Shown here in pieces: positions 56,868 through 64,000 of a stretch of 64,000 bases of DNA. The notes under the pieces were generated by a model, which worked only from the letters and a program-made list of their open reading frames with translations, did no database searches and was not told the DNA's origin. Source of the DNA: Pseudonocardia alaniniphila (GTDB lineage Bacteria > Actinomycetota > Actinomycetes > Mycobacteriales > Pseudonocardiaceae); contig NZ_JAKXMK010000029.1 of the NCBI RefSeq assembly GCF_022524485.1, positions 1 through 64,000 of the forward strand, written 5' to 3'. Position 1 is the first letter of the stretch, and every line of letters begins with the position of its first letter. Both the position numbers and the translations under genes were made by a program.

Positions 56868-59615
56868 TCAGGTCACGGCCGGTTGTGGTGTCGCCGTCTG
56901 TCGCTCGAGTCGCCGCGCGACGAACTTCCCGGCCTCCCACAGGATCAGCAGCCCTACCGGAGGAACCAGGGCCCACAGGAACTGCTGGAAGTTGATGTCG
57001 ACGGTGCCCAGTAGCCGCTGGAACCCGTCCATCTGCGTGACGAGCACCGCAAGCGCGAACTCGCCGAAGATCGCCCAGTTCATCTGTTTGCTGTCGAACG
57101 TGGACGTGGTCAGCACGGTCTCCGTCTCGCTGCGGCACTCCAGGGCCGCGACGATCAGGCAGAGCGCGAAGGACGTGAAGGCGATCGATCGGCCGATCTC
57201 GAGGTCACCGAAGCGCGTCGTGCCGGCGACGATCAGTCCCAGCAGCCCGACCGCGATAGCCAATCCGGTGAGCCCGACCGTGATCATCAGGCCCGGGGTC
57301 AGCACGGACTGGCCGCGTGGGCGCGGTCGCATCCGCATGAGCCCGGGGGTCTCCCGGTCGAAGCCGAGCGCGAACCCGAACGCGGCGTTGACGAAGAAGT
57401 GGATCCAGAGCACCTGGGCGGGCGTGAACGGCTCGCCTGCGGCGATGTTCAGCAGGCTGGCCCCGAGGAAGGTGAGGACGAACACGACCAGCAGGATCAG
57501 CACGAACCGGATGTACTTCGTCAGGTTGTCGTAGATCTTGCGGCCTTGTTCCACCGCGAAGACGATCGTCGCGAAGTTGTCGTCGGACAGGATCATCCGC
57601 CCGGCGTTTTTCGCCACCTCGGTGCCGGTGCCCATGGCGATGCCGATGTCCGCCGCCTTGATCGCGGGCGCGTCGTTGACACCGTCGCCGGTCATCGCGA
57701 CGACGTCGCCCTTCTTCTTCAAGGTGTCGACGAGGAGCACCTTGTGCTCCGGGGCGACCCGCCCGACCACACCGATCTCGTCGATGCGGGCGAGCCGCAC
57801 GTGCTCGGGCAGCGCGGCGAAGTCGGCGCCGAGGACGGCCTCACCGGGAATCCCGAGCTGCCCGGCGATGGCCGCACCGGTGGTGACGTCGTCGCCGGTG
57901 ACCATCCGGACCCGGATGTTGGCGGCCTGCGCGCTGGCCACGGCCCCCTTCGACTCGTCCCGGGGCGGGTCGACCATGCCGACCAGGCTCGTCAGCTCGA
58001 GATCCCGGACGCACGCGAGCAGGTCGCCGTTCGGGTCGAACCCGGCCGGGTCGACGTCGCGCACGGCCGCCGCCATCACCCGCCTGCCGTCCTGCTCCAT
58101 GCGGTTCATGTGGACGTTCATCCGGTCCTTGAGCCCGGCATCCCACGGGATGCTCCCGCCTGCGCACAGCGCGGTCGCCGCCCGGGCCATCACGGCAGGT
58201 GCGGCCCCCTTCACGAAGCACCGCACCACCGGGCGTCCCGTGGCATCGGTAGCTGAGGTGAACGTGGCCATCAGCTTGTAGGTCGGGTCGAACGGCAGGG
58301 TGGCGAGGCGGGGCAGCGCCTCGCGCGTGGCGTCGATGTCGAGCCCGGCCTTGTGGGCGAGCACGAGCAGCGCCCCCTCCGTCGGGTCGCCCACGACCCG
58401 GCCGTCCACGAGCTGGGCATCGCTCGCGACGAGGTAGGGCAGAACGGCCGCCTCGATCGACGGCGCCGTCCCCGCGGCGTGGTGGACCTTGCCCTCCAGG
58501 TTGTAGCCGGTTCCCGAGACGGTGTAGCGGTCGCTCGGGGTGACCACCTCCGCGGCCGTCATCTGGTTCATCGTCAGCGTCCCGGTCTTGTCCGAGTTGA
58601 TCGCTGAGGTGAACGCGAGCGTCTCGACGGACGGCAGCTCCTTCACGATCGCGTTGCGCTTGGCGAGGTCGACGCCGCCGAGCGAGAGGATCATCTGGGT
58701 CACGGTCGGCAGCGCCTCGGGGATGGCCGCGATCGCCAGCGCGACGGCGCTGATGAACAGCACGTCCCAGGCCTCACCGCGGGTGCGGCCCAGCACGAAC
58801 ATCACGACCATCGTGATGCCGGCGGCCGCCGCGATCCACAGGGTCAGCCGGTCGAGCTCCCTGGTGAGCGGCGACTTCTCCCTCGCCGTGGCAGAGAGCA
58901 TCGCCGAGATCCGGCCGAGCTCGGTGGCGGAGCCGGTCCCGGTGACGATCATCGTGGCGCCGCCGTGGGTCACCGGCGTGTTCATGAACGCCATGTTCGT
59001 CTGGTCGCCCGGGCCGAGCCTGCTGCCGTCGAGGGTGCGTGCGTCCTTGGCCGCGGGCGTGCTCTCGCCGGTGAGCGACGACTCGTCGATCTGCAGCGCA
59101 CTGGCGTCGACGATGCGCCCGTCCGCAGGCACCTGGTCCCCGGCGGCGATGAGCACGACGTCCCCGACGACGACCTGTTCGGCCGGGATCTCCGCCGCGT
59201 CTCCGTCGCGCCGCACCCTGGCCGTGGCCTTCATCATCGACCGCAGGGCGTTCATCGCACTCTCGGCCTTGCCCTCCTGGCGCAGCCCGACCACGGCGTT
59301 CAGGACGGTCAGCACGAGCAGGAGCAGGGCCGTGCCCCATTCCGCGATCACGGCGGACACGACGGCCGCGGCGATCAGGATGATCTGCATGTAGCTGCGG
59401 TACTGCTCGAGGAACCGTTGCCAGCCGGGCTTGCGGCGTTCCTCGGGAAGCGCGTTGGGGCCGTTCGCGTGCAACCGCTCCGCTGCCGTCGCCGAGGACA
59501 GGCCGGTCCCGGGGTCGACTCCGACGGCCTCTGCCACGGCGTCCGGCGACCGCGCGTACCACTCGTCCCGGTCGGCGCTGCCGGTCTCCGGAGCGGGCCG
59601 GACCGGCCCGGTCAT
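56868..59615 (-). CDS. P2-type cation-transporting ATPase, unusual M6 site
   Basis: 915 residues. Actuator motif SLTGESTPAAKD, phosphorylation site INSDKTGTLTMNQM and hinge MTGDGVNDAPAIKAADIGIA are intact, so it should hydrolyse ATP. M4 has IPEALPTV. In M6, where Ca2+ pumps have an Asn-x-x-Thr-Asp pattern, this protein has WIHFFVNAAFGFALGFD, so the acidic and Thr ligands are missing. Ca2+ transport is therefore doubtful; another cation or a different site geometry is likely. The start overlaps the PPK2 stop by four bases (ATGA), and SulP follows. Confidence 0.85.
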   Translation of the reverse strand: MTGPVRPAPETGSADRDEWYARSPDAVAEAVGVDPGTGLSSATAAERLHANGPNALPEERRKPGWQRFLEQYRSYMQIILIAAAVVSAVIAEWGTALLLLVLTVLNAVVGLRQEGKAESAMNALRSMMKATARVRRDGDAAEIPAEQVVVGDVVLIAAGDQVPADGRIVDASALQIDESSLTGESTPAAKDARTLDGSRLGPGDQTNMAFMNTPVTHGGATMIVTGTGSATELGRISAMLSATAREKSPLTRELDRLTLWIAAAAGITMVVMFVLGRTRGEAWDVLFISAVALAIAAIPEALPTVTQMILSLGGVDLAKRNAIVKELPSVETLAFTSAINSDKTGTLTMNQMTAAEVVTPSDRYTVSGTGYNLEGKVHHAAGTAPSIEAAVLPYLVASDAQLVDGRVVGDPTEGALLVLAHKAGLDIDATREALPRLATLPFDPTYKLMATFTSATDATGRPVVRCFVKGAAPAVMARAATALCAGGSIPWDAGLKDRMNVHMNRMEQDGRRVMAAAVRDVDPAGFDPNGDLLACVRDLELTSLVGMVDPPRDESKGAVASAQAANIRVRMVTGDDVTTGAAIAGQLGIPGEAVLGADFAALPEHVRLARIDEIGVVGRVAPEHKVLLVDTLKKKGDVVAMTGDGVNDAPAIKAADIGIAMGTGTEVAKNAGRMILSDDNFATIVFAVEQGRKIYDNLTKYIRFVLILLVVFVLTFLGASLLNIAAGEPFTPAQVLWIHFFVNAAFGFALGFDRETPGLMRMRPRPRGQSVLTPGLMITVGLTGLAIAVGLLGLIVAGTTRFGDLEIGRSIAFTSFALCLIVAALECRSETETVLTTSTFDSKQMNWAIFGEFALAVLVTQMDGFQRLLGTVDINFQQFLWALVPPVGLLILWEAGKFVARRLERQTATPQPAVT

Positions 59616-60604
59616 GCCCGCACCTTCTTTCGTTTCTCGGCCCTCTTACCGTCACGTGACGCGCCCTCGTGTTCTGCGAGGTAGGGATCGCGCGCGGCGC
59701 CGTGCGGGGCCTCCGCCTCGAGCTCCTTGCGGGCCTCGGCGAGGTCCCGCCGGACCTCGTCGCTGACCGTCGGATACTGCGGATCGATCCCGATCAGGGT
59801 GTGGGCGAGCACCGCGGCCGCGCAGATCCGGGCCAGCCACTTGCGGTCGGCAGGCACGACGTACCAGGGCGCCCACGGCGTGCTGGTCGCCGACAGCATC
59901 TCCGAGAAGGCCCGCTGGTAGTCGTCCCAGTACCCGCGTTCGTGCACGTCGGCGGCCGAGAACTTCCAGTTCCGCTCCGGCACGTCGATCCGCTTGAGGA
60001 AACGGGTCCGCTGCTCCTCCTTCGACAGGTTCAGGAACAGCTTCACCACGGAGAATCCGTTGTCGCTCAGGTAGCGCTCCCAGTCGTTGATCTCCCGGTA
60101 GCGCCGCTCCCACACATCCGCGCCCTTCGCCGACTGCGGCAGCTTCTGGCGGTCCAGGTTCTGCGGATGCACCCGGACGACGAGGACCTCCTCGTAGTGC
60201 GACCGGTTGAAGATCCCGATGTCGCCCCGCGCTGGCAACCGGCAGGCGTAGCGCCACAGGTAGTCGTGGTCGAGCTCCTCGGTCGACGGCACTTTGAACC
60301 CCTCGACATGTACGCCCTGTGGGTTCACCCCGCTCATGACGTGCCGGATCGTGCCGTCCTTGCCGCCCGCGTCGAGCGCCTGGAGGCAGAGGAGCACGCC
60401 GTGGGTGTTCTCGGCGGCGAGGCGCCGCTGGTAGTCCGCCAGGAGCGCGATCCCCCGGTCGAGCAACCCGGCGGAGTTCTTCCGGCGGAGTCCGAGCGGC
60501 CGGAAGGCCGGGTCGAAGTCCTTCGCCAGGTTCACCTTTCTTCCCGGCCGCACCCGCAGCGGCTCGATGAACTCCGCGATCCGCCTGGCCTGCTTGCCGG
60601 TCAT
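59612..60604 (-). CDS. PPK2-family polyphosphate phosphotransferase, class III-like
   Basis: 330 residues from ATG 60604, with GGGAGGGG about nine bases upstream. Walker A variant LQALDAGGKDGTIRHVMSGV, the STEELDHDYLWRYACRLPAR lid and FNRSHYEEVLVVRVHP are those of PPK2 class II/III enzymes that transfer phosphate from polyphosphate to AMP or ADP. The C-terminus has a Lys/Arg/Glu-rich tail (KRAEKRKKVRA). First gene of the operon with the P-type ATPase, overlapping its start, and SulP. Regenerating ATP for an ion pump from polyphosphate is an attractive reading but is inference. Confidence 0.88.
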   Translation of the reverse strand: MTGKQARRIAEFIEPLRVRPGRKVNLAKDFDPAFRPLGLRRKNSAGLLDRGIALLADYQRRLAAENTHGVLLCLQALDAGGKDGTIRHVMSGVNPQGVHVEGFKVPSTEELDHDYLWRYACRLPARGDIGIFNRSHYEEVLVVRVHPQNLDRQKLPQSAKGADVWERRYREINDWERYLSDNGFSVVKLFLNLSKEEQRTRFLKRIDVPERNWKFSAADVHERGYWDDYQRAFSEMLSATSTPWAPWYVVPADRKWLARICAAAVLAHTLIGIDPQYPTVSDEVRRDLAEARKELEAEAPHGAARDPYLAEHEGASRDGKRAEKRKKVRA

Positions 60605-60963
60605 GCCAACCAGCCCCTCCCGCTGACGCCGGCCGACAAGACTGCGCCACCGCACGCGGTGGCCGCCTCGTCCGGGCCGGGTGATAGAGCGTCGACGCGC
60701 ACTCCCCGCTCGTGACGAGACGAGGAATCTGCACCGGGCGACCCGTTCGGTCTCACCCGCTGCGGGTGACCGCTCCGGCACGGAGCGCGCGCGTCCCAGG
60801 AGGCCGTCGACCGGTGTGTCCGGTTCGGCCCTGGCCCGAGCGGGCGATACGAGCCGCGGAACGGTCCCGCCGGGTGCAGGAACCGTGTTTCCTCCGTTGC
60901 GGGTGAGGTCGGACGACGTCCGCGCGGCCACTGTGGTGCGAGGCGAAATCCACCTGCGGCTCA
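60605..60963. other. 359-bp divergent intergenic region
   Basis: Between the PPK2 operon (minus) and the SHOCT membrane-protein gene (plus). It contains the perfect palindrome at 60753 listed separately and no gene: open frames there are short and of skewed composition. It must hold both divergent promoters. Confidence 0.5.
60753..60769. promoter_or_regulatory. Perfect palindrome TCACCCGC-T-GCGGGTGA
   Basis: Eight-base half-sites at 60753-60760 and 60762-60769 with a one-base centre, 148 bp upstream of the PPK2 operon start and 194 bp before the SHOCT gene. A 17-bp dyad with a GC core suits a dimeric HTH repressor. The protein is unknown and not encoded next door. Confidence 0.45.
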
Positions 60964-61446
60964 ATGGCTGGAGTGATCGAGATGGTGCTGGCGGCGAACC
61001 AGGACAACAGCTACCCGTTCCTCGAACTGATCTGGACCATGTTCGTCCTGTTCGGCTTCGTGCTGTGGTTCTGGCTCCTCATCGTCGTGTTCAGTGACCT
61101 GTTCCGCCGGCACGACATGTCGGGCTGGGCCAAGGCGGCCTGGACCATCTTCGTGATCGTGCTCCCGTTCATCGGGATCCTCACCTACCTGATCGCGCAA
61201 GGCAGGTCGATGGCCGAACGCCGTGGGAAGGATGTCGCAGCGGCGCGCGAGGCGTACGAGAGCGACGTCCGGTCCATCGCGGGGAAGGCGGACCAGCCGG
61301 CCGACCAGATCGCCACGGCGAAGCGCCTGCGTGACTCCGGCGACATCACCGCCGAGGAGTACGAGACGCTCAAGCGAAAGGCCCTCGGCGCGACCACCGC
61401 GGCAACCAGCGGGGACACCCCGGCAGGCTCAGGTTCCGCTCGCTGA
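60964..61446 (+). CDS. SHOCT-domain protein with PLDc_N-like membrane segment
   Basis: 160 residues; an internal ATG at 60982 is an alternative start. Residues 18-45 and 58-80 are hydrophobic (LELIWTMFVLFGFVLWFWLL and KAAWTIFVIVLPFIGILTYL), the N-terminal membrane pattern also seen in cardiolipin synthases (PLDc_N). A charged linker leads to a SHOCT motif, QIATAKRLRDSGDITAEEYE, at about 115-135. SHOCT domains mediate oligomerisation. It is a single-gene unit with unknown role, perhaps membrane stress. Confidence 0.8.
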   Translation: MAGVIEMVLAANQDNSYPFLELIWTMFVLFGFVLWFWLLIVVFSDLFRRHDMSGWAKAAWTIFVIVLPFIGILTYLIAQGRSMAERRGKDVAAAREAYESDVRSIAGKADQPADQIATAKRLRDSGDITAEEYETLKRKALGATTAATSGDTPAGSGSAR

Positions 61447-61532
61447 ACCGGGCTGCCGTGCCCGCGGACGTACCGGAGATGTCCTGAGCCGGTGTGACAG
61501 CGAGCTGAGTGGTGCCCCGGCTGGTTCGTGCC

Positions 61533-61562
61533 TTGCGCCGCTCAACAGTCACCCCATAGCGT
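61533..61562 (+). promoter_or_regulatory. Leaderless promoter of the Ssu leader peptide
   Basis: -35 TTGCGC (61533-61538), 18-bp spacer, -10 TAGCGT (61557-61562), then six bases to the GTG of the leader peptide. This spacing is the standard actinobacterial leaderless arrangement, supporting transcription starting at or next to the GTG. Confidence 0.65.
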
Positions 61563-61568
61563 GATCAC

Positions 61569-61661
61569 GTGGCGCACACGGTTCGCGGAGTCGGCGAGGA
61601 TCTCGCCGCGCGGCTCTGGCTGGATCTGGGTTACGCCGCCAGCGCTGCCTGTCGGGCCTGA
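61569..61661 (+). CDS. Leaderless 30-residue leader peptide upstream of ssuBAC
   Basis: GTG 61569 to TGA 61659-61661, absent from most ORF-length cut-offs. The C-terminal part reads LAARLWLDLGYAASAACRA. It matches the pattern of the actinobacterial putative leader peptide family found before sulfur ABC operons, roughly L-x-x-R-x-H-V-D-L-x-R-x-x-S-A-x-C-R, here with W and L in place of H and V. One Cys sits three codons from the stop. The ssuB gene starts 50 bases later. Such short sulfur-linked frames may attenuate translation or transcription according to cysteine supply. The family link rests on my recall of the pattern. Confidence 0.65.
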   Translation: MAHTVRGVGEDLAARLWLDLGYAASAACRA

Positions 61662-61711
61662 GGCACGTTCTCGCTCCCCTCAGCACCTCCCGACAAGGAA
61701 CCGAACCCCTC

Positions 61712-62518
61712 GTGCAGACCACCGCCACGCGAGTGGCCGCTGTGACCGTGACGCTGCGTGGCGTCGACCGGACGTTCGGCGCCGCCGACGGCGCGCATCA
61801 CGTCCTTCGCGGGATCGACCTCGACGTCGATGCAGGCGAGGTGGTGGCGCTGCTCGGAGCGTCGGGCTGCGGAAAGTCCACCTTGCTGCGCCTGGTCGCA
61901 GGGCTCGACCGGCCGTCGGCGGGCCAGGTCATGATCGACGGGGCCAGGGTCGACGGGATCGAGGCGCGGGCGGCGGTGGTCTTCCAGGAGCCGCGGTTGC
62001 TCCCGTGGCGCACGCTCGCCGAGAACGTCGCCTTCGGCCTGCCGGACGGCTCCCCGCGGGGCTCGCGTCACAGCGAGGTGACCCACGCGCTCGACACCGT
62101 CGGCCTCGGGTCGTTCGCCGGGTACCGCCCGCGGGCCGTCTCCGGCGGGATGGCGCAGCGCACGGCGCTCGCCCGTGCGCTGGTGCGGCGTCCCGGCGTG
62201 TTGCTGCTCGACGAGCCGTTCGCGGCGCTCGATGCGCTCACCCGGCTGCGGATGCAGGATCTCGTCGACGACCTGCAGCGCACCACCGGCGCCACCGTGC
62301 TGCTGGTCACCCACGACGTGGACGAGGCGCTGCAGCTGGCCGACCGGGTGGTGGTGCTGGCGCCGGGCGCCGACCGCGCGGCCGGCTCCGGGATCGCGCA
62401 TCTGCTCGACGTGCCCGGCGCGCGCCCGCGTGACCGGGCCGATCCGGTGCTCGCCGCGCTCCGCGTGGAGCTGCTCGACCGTCTCGGGGTGCCCCGCCAG
62501 AGACCCCTCCCCGCCTGA
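61712..62518 (+). CDS. ssuB: Sulfonate-type ABC transporter ATPase (SsuB-like)
   Basis: 268 residues, GTG 61712 with AAGGAA 11 bases upstream. Walker A LLGASGCGKSTLLRLVAG, Q-loop VFQEPRLLPWRTLAENV, signature AVSGGMAQRTALARALV, Walker B LLLDEPFAALDALTRLRM and H-loop LVTHDVDEALQLADR. The QEPRLLPWR and EPFAALDALTR segments are those of the SsuB/TauB/NrtD group. It energises uptake of sulfonates, taurine or nitrate-like anions. With SsuA and SsuC downstream and a sulfur-type leader before it, a sulfonate importer is likely. Confidence 0.9.
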   Translation: MQTTATRVAAVTVTLRGVDRTFGAADGAHHVLRGIDLDVDAGEVVALLGASGCGKSTLLRLVAGLDRPSAGQVMIDGARVDGIEARAAVVFQEPRLLPWRTLAENVAFGLPDGSPRGSRHSEVTHALDTVGLGSFAGYRPRAVSGGMAQRTALARALVRRPGVLLLDEPFAALDALTRLRMQDLVDDLQRTTGATVLLVTHDVDEALQLADRVVVLAPGADRAAGSGIAHLLDVPGARPRDRADPVLAALRVELLDRLGVPRQRPLPA

Positions 62519-62542
62519 CCCGCCTCCACCCAGGAGACACCG

Positions 62543-63598
62543 ATGCCCCGTGCCCCGATGCCCCGTGCCCTGCCCGCCCTCGCCCGCCTCGGGGTGCTCG
62601 CCGTGCTCGTGGGGGTGCTCGCCGGCTGCGTCTCCGGTGAGAACTCCGACGGCTCCGTCGGCGCACCTGCCGCATCCGGGGTCCAGGTGCGACTCGACTA
62701 CGCCTACTACAACCCCGAGAGCCTGGTGATCAAGGAACAGGGCTGGCTGGAGCAGGAGCTCGGCCCCGGCTCGGTGGAGTGGGTGCTGTCGCAGGGCAGC
62801 AACAAGGCCAACGAGAACCTGCGGGCCGACGCGATCGACATCGGCTCCACGGCGGGCACCCCGGCGCTGCTCGCGAGGTCCAACGGCTCGCCGATCCGCG
62901 CGATCGACGTGTTCAGCCGGCCGGAGTGGTCGGCGATCGTCGTCGCGAAGGACTCGCCGATCACCGAGCCCGCACAGCTGCGTGGGCAGAAGATCGCGGC
63001 GACCCAGGGCACCGACCCGTACTTCTTCCTGATGCAGACCCTCGCCGTGGCCGGGCTCTCCGCGTCGGACGTCGAGATCGTCAACCTGCAGCACTCGGAC
63101 GGGAAGCTCGCGCTCGAACGCGGTGACGTCGCCGCGTGGGCGGGCCTCGACCCGTTCATGGCCCAGACCGAGCTGGAGGCCGGGTCGCGGCTGATCTACC
63201 GCAACCTCGACTTCAACTCCTACGGCCTGCTGAACGCCAACGAGAAGTTCCTCCAGGAGAAGCCGCAGGTCGCCCAGACCGTCGTGACGGCATACGAGCG
63301 GGCCCGCGCATGGATCACGGAGAACCCTGACGCGGCTGTCCAGGCGCTCGTGACCGCAGCGAACATCAAGCCGGAGATCGCCCGCCAGCAGCTCTTGACG
63401 CGCACCGACCTCGCGATCGACCCGGTGCCCGGCGAGCCGCAGCACGCCGTCCTGTCTCGGCTGCTGCCGCTGCTCGTGGCCGAGGGGCTGGTGCGCTCGG
63501 AGCAGGAGGCGACCGCCGCGCTCGCATCCCTGTTCGAGCCGCGCTTCGCCGAGCAGGCGAAGGGCACCTCGTCCGCCGGTGGAGCGGCCGGCTCGTGA
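62543..63598 (+). CDS. ssuA: Sulfonate-type ABC substrate-binding lipoprotein (SsuA-like)
   Basis: 351 residues, ATG 62543 preceded by CAGGAGAC. The lipoprotein signal ends LLVGVLAGCVSG-like (VLVGVLAGC), with Cys at about 31. The NrtA/SsuA/TauA binding fold follows: VQVRLDYAYYNPESLVIKEQ, VEWVLSQGSNKANENLRADA and IDIGSTAGTPALLA, which resemble aliphatic sulfonate binders. ITEPAQLRGQKIAATQGTD is the hinge strand. The C-terminus has a flexible Ser/Gly tail. The stop overlaps the permease start (GTGA). Confidence 0.9.
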   Translation: MPRAPMPRALPALARLGVLAVLVGVLAGCVSGENSDGSVGAPAASGVQVRLDYAYYNPESLVIKEQGWLEQELGPGSVEWVLSQGSNKANENLRADAIDIGSTAGTPALLARSNGSPIRAIDVFSRPEWSAIVVAKDSPITEPAQLRGQKIAATQGTDPYFFLMQTLAVAGLSASDVEIVNLQHSDGKLALERGDVAAWAGLDPFMAQTELEAGSRLIYRNLDFNSYGLLNANEKFLQEKPQVAQTVVTAYERARAWITENPDAAVQALVTAANIKPEIARQQLLTRTDLAIDPVPGEPQHAVLSRLLPLLVAEGLVRSEQEATAALASLFEPRFAEQAKGTSSAGGAAGS

Positions 63599-64000
63599 CG
63601 CTCACCGACCCCGACACCGCGGCACCTGCGCCGAGCACCCCGCGGGCCCCTGGCGATTCGGCTCCCCGATGGGGGCGCCGTGCCAGGGGAGCGGCGGGCT
63701 CGATCGTGCTCGGAGCGCTCGTCCCGGTGCTCTTCGTGCTGGTGTGGCAGATCCTCGCGACATCGGGGGAGTTCTCGCCGTCCCAGCTGCCCACCCCGGG
63801 CGCGGTGCTGGCGGCGCTCGTGGAGCTGGTGACACGCGGGGAGCTCTGGCAGCACATCGCGATCAGCACCCAGCGGGTGCTCCTCGGCTTCGCCGCGGGT
63901 GCCGGATTCGGGCTCGTGCTCGGCGGTGTGGTCGGGCTCTCCCGCCCGGTCCGGGCGCTGTTGGCGCCCTCGATCCAGGCGCTGCGGGCAGTGCCGTCGC
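63595..64000 (+). CDS. ssuC: Sulfonate-type ABC permease (SsuC-like), cut by the window end
   Basis: 135 codons from GTG 63595, which overlaps the SsuA stop by four bases. A polar N-terminal 30 residues precedes the first membrane helix (IVLGALVPVLFVLVWQILAT), then LPTPGAVLAALVELVTRGEL and TQRVLLGFAAGAGFGLVLGG, and LSRPVRALLAPSIQALRAVP, the start of the SsuC/TauC core. The reading frame leaves the window open, so the EAA loop is outside it. With SsuB and SsuA it forms the importer. Confidence 0.88.
   Translation, partial: MTLTDPDTAAPAPSTPRAPGDSAPRWGRRARGAAGSIVLGALVPVLFVLVWQILATSGEFSPSQLPTPGAVLAALVELVTRGELWQHIAISTQRVLLGFAAGAGFGLVLGGVVGLSRPVRALLAPSIQALRAVPS

Noticed and set aside
1..64000. Prophage or insertion sequence
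   Set aside because: No transposase, integrase, structural phage gene or terminal inverted repeats flanked by target duplications are visible.

Overview
The window is about 72% GC by eye, with GC-ending codons, many GTG starts, leaderless promoters (TANNNT followed 5-7 bases later by the start codon) and actinobacterial families such as DUF1707, DUF6325, a fused CydDC and group II truncated haemoglobin. It is chromosomal DNA of a high-GC actinomycete. The gene set and the GTGAGCGAGC-type repeats suggest a Pseudonocardia-like pseudonocardial, but that is inference. I see no tRNA, rRNA, CRISPR array, prophage or insertion sequence.

Layout. 0-6 kb: edge of an aromatic-acid catabolic locus. It holds the tail of an amidohydrolase, a GntR regulator, a PadR regulator, and an overlapping operon of an AAHS-type aromatic acid transporter, a dihydroxyphthalate-decarboxylase-like protein and a class II aldolase/decarboxylase, followed by a FabG-like reductase. 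6-13.6 kb: MerR and a membrane partner, a methyltransferase, SDR and alcohol dehydrogenases, a truncated haemoglobin, DUF1707, a two-ended membrane protein and a first polyphosphate kinase 2. 13.9-17.5 kb: a phosphonate/phosphite-type ABC importer (PhnD, PhnC and a doubled PhnE). 17.6-22.4 kb: lipid-kinase-like protein, Nudix hydrolase, large LuxR (LAL) regulator. 22.9-31.4 kb: a run of poorly characterised stress or membrane genes (DUF6325, an Arg-rich microprotein, a membrane phosphodiesterase-like protein, a frameshifted DUF2254 gene) ending at a CydD-CydC fusion. 31.5-37.5 kb: MarR and a DJ-1 protein, then an envelope-sugar-like cluster (membrane transferase, methyltransferase, DUF2064, GT2, rhamnose-4-epimerase-like). 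37.5-44.9 kb: redox genes (NDH-2-like, G6PD variant, GMC oxidoreductase, zinc ribbon, Old Yellow Enzyme homologue with changed active site, FrnE/DsbA, HxlR). 45-54.5 kb: GH15 glucanase/trehalase coupled to cytochrome bd, AI-2E exporter-like protein, a 78-bp tandem repeat, a GAP-family protein, an amphi-Trp protein with a histone-H1-like tail, DUF2252, DUF2000. 54.6-60.6 kb: Lrp, then a SulP / P-type ATPase / PPK2 operon. 61-64 kb: SHOCT membrane protein and a sulfonate-type ABC operon (SsuB-SsuA-SsuC, the last cut by the window end) preceded by a leaderless leader peptide.

How the genes may fit together. Cytochrome bd with CydDC, NDH-2, G6PD, DUF2252 and two PPK2 enzymes suggest adaptation to low oxygen and energy or redox stress. 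Several small operons carry their own divergent or upstream regulator (MerR, HxlR, Lrp, PadR). The strongest unusual signals are the leader peptide before the Ssu genes, the tandem repeat that multiplies a ribosome-binding site and start codon, the substituted active site of the Old Yellow Enzyme homologue, and a hairpin-rich stretch at 42.07-42.25 kb.
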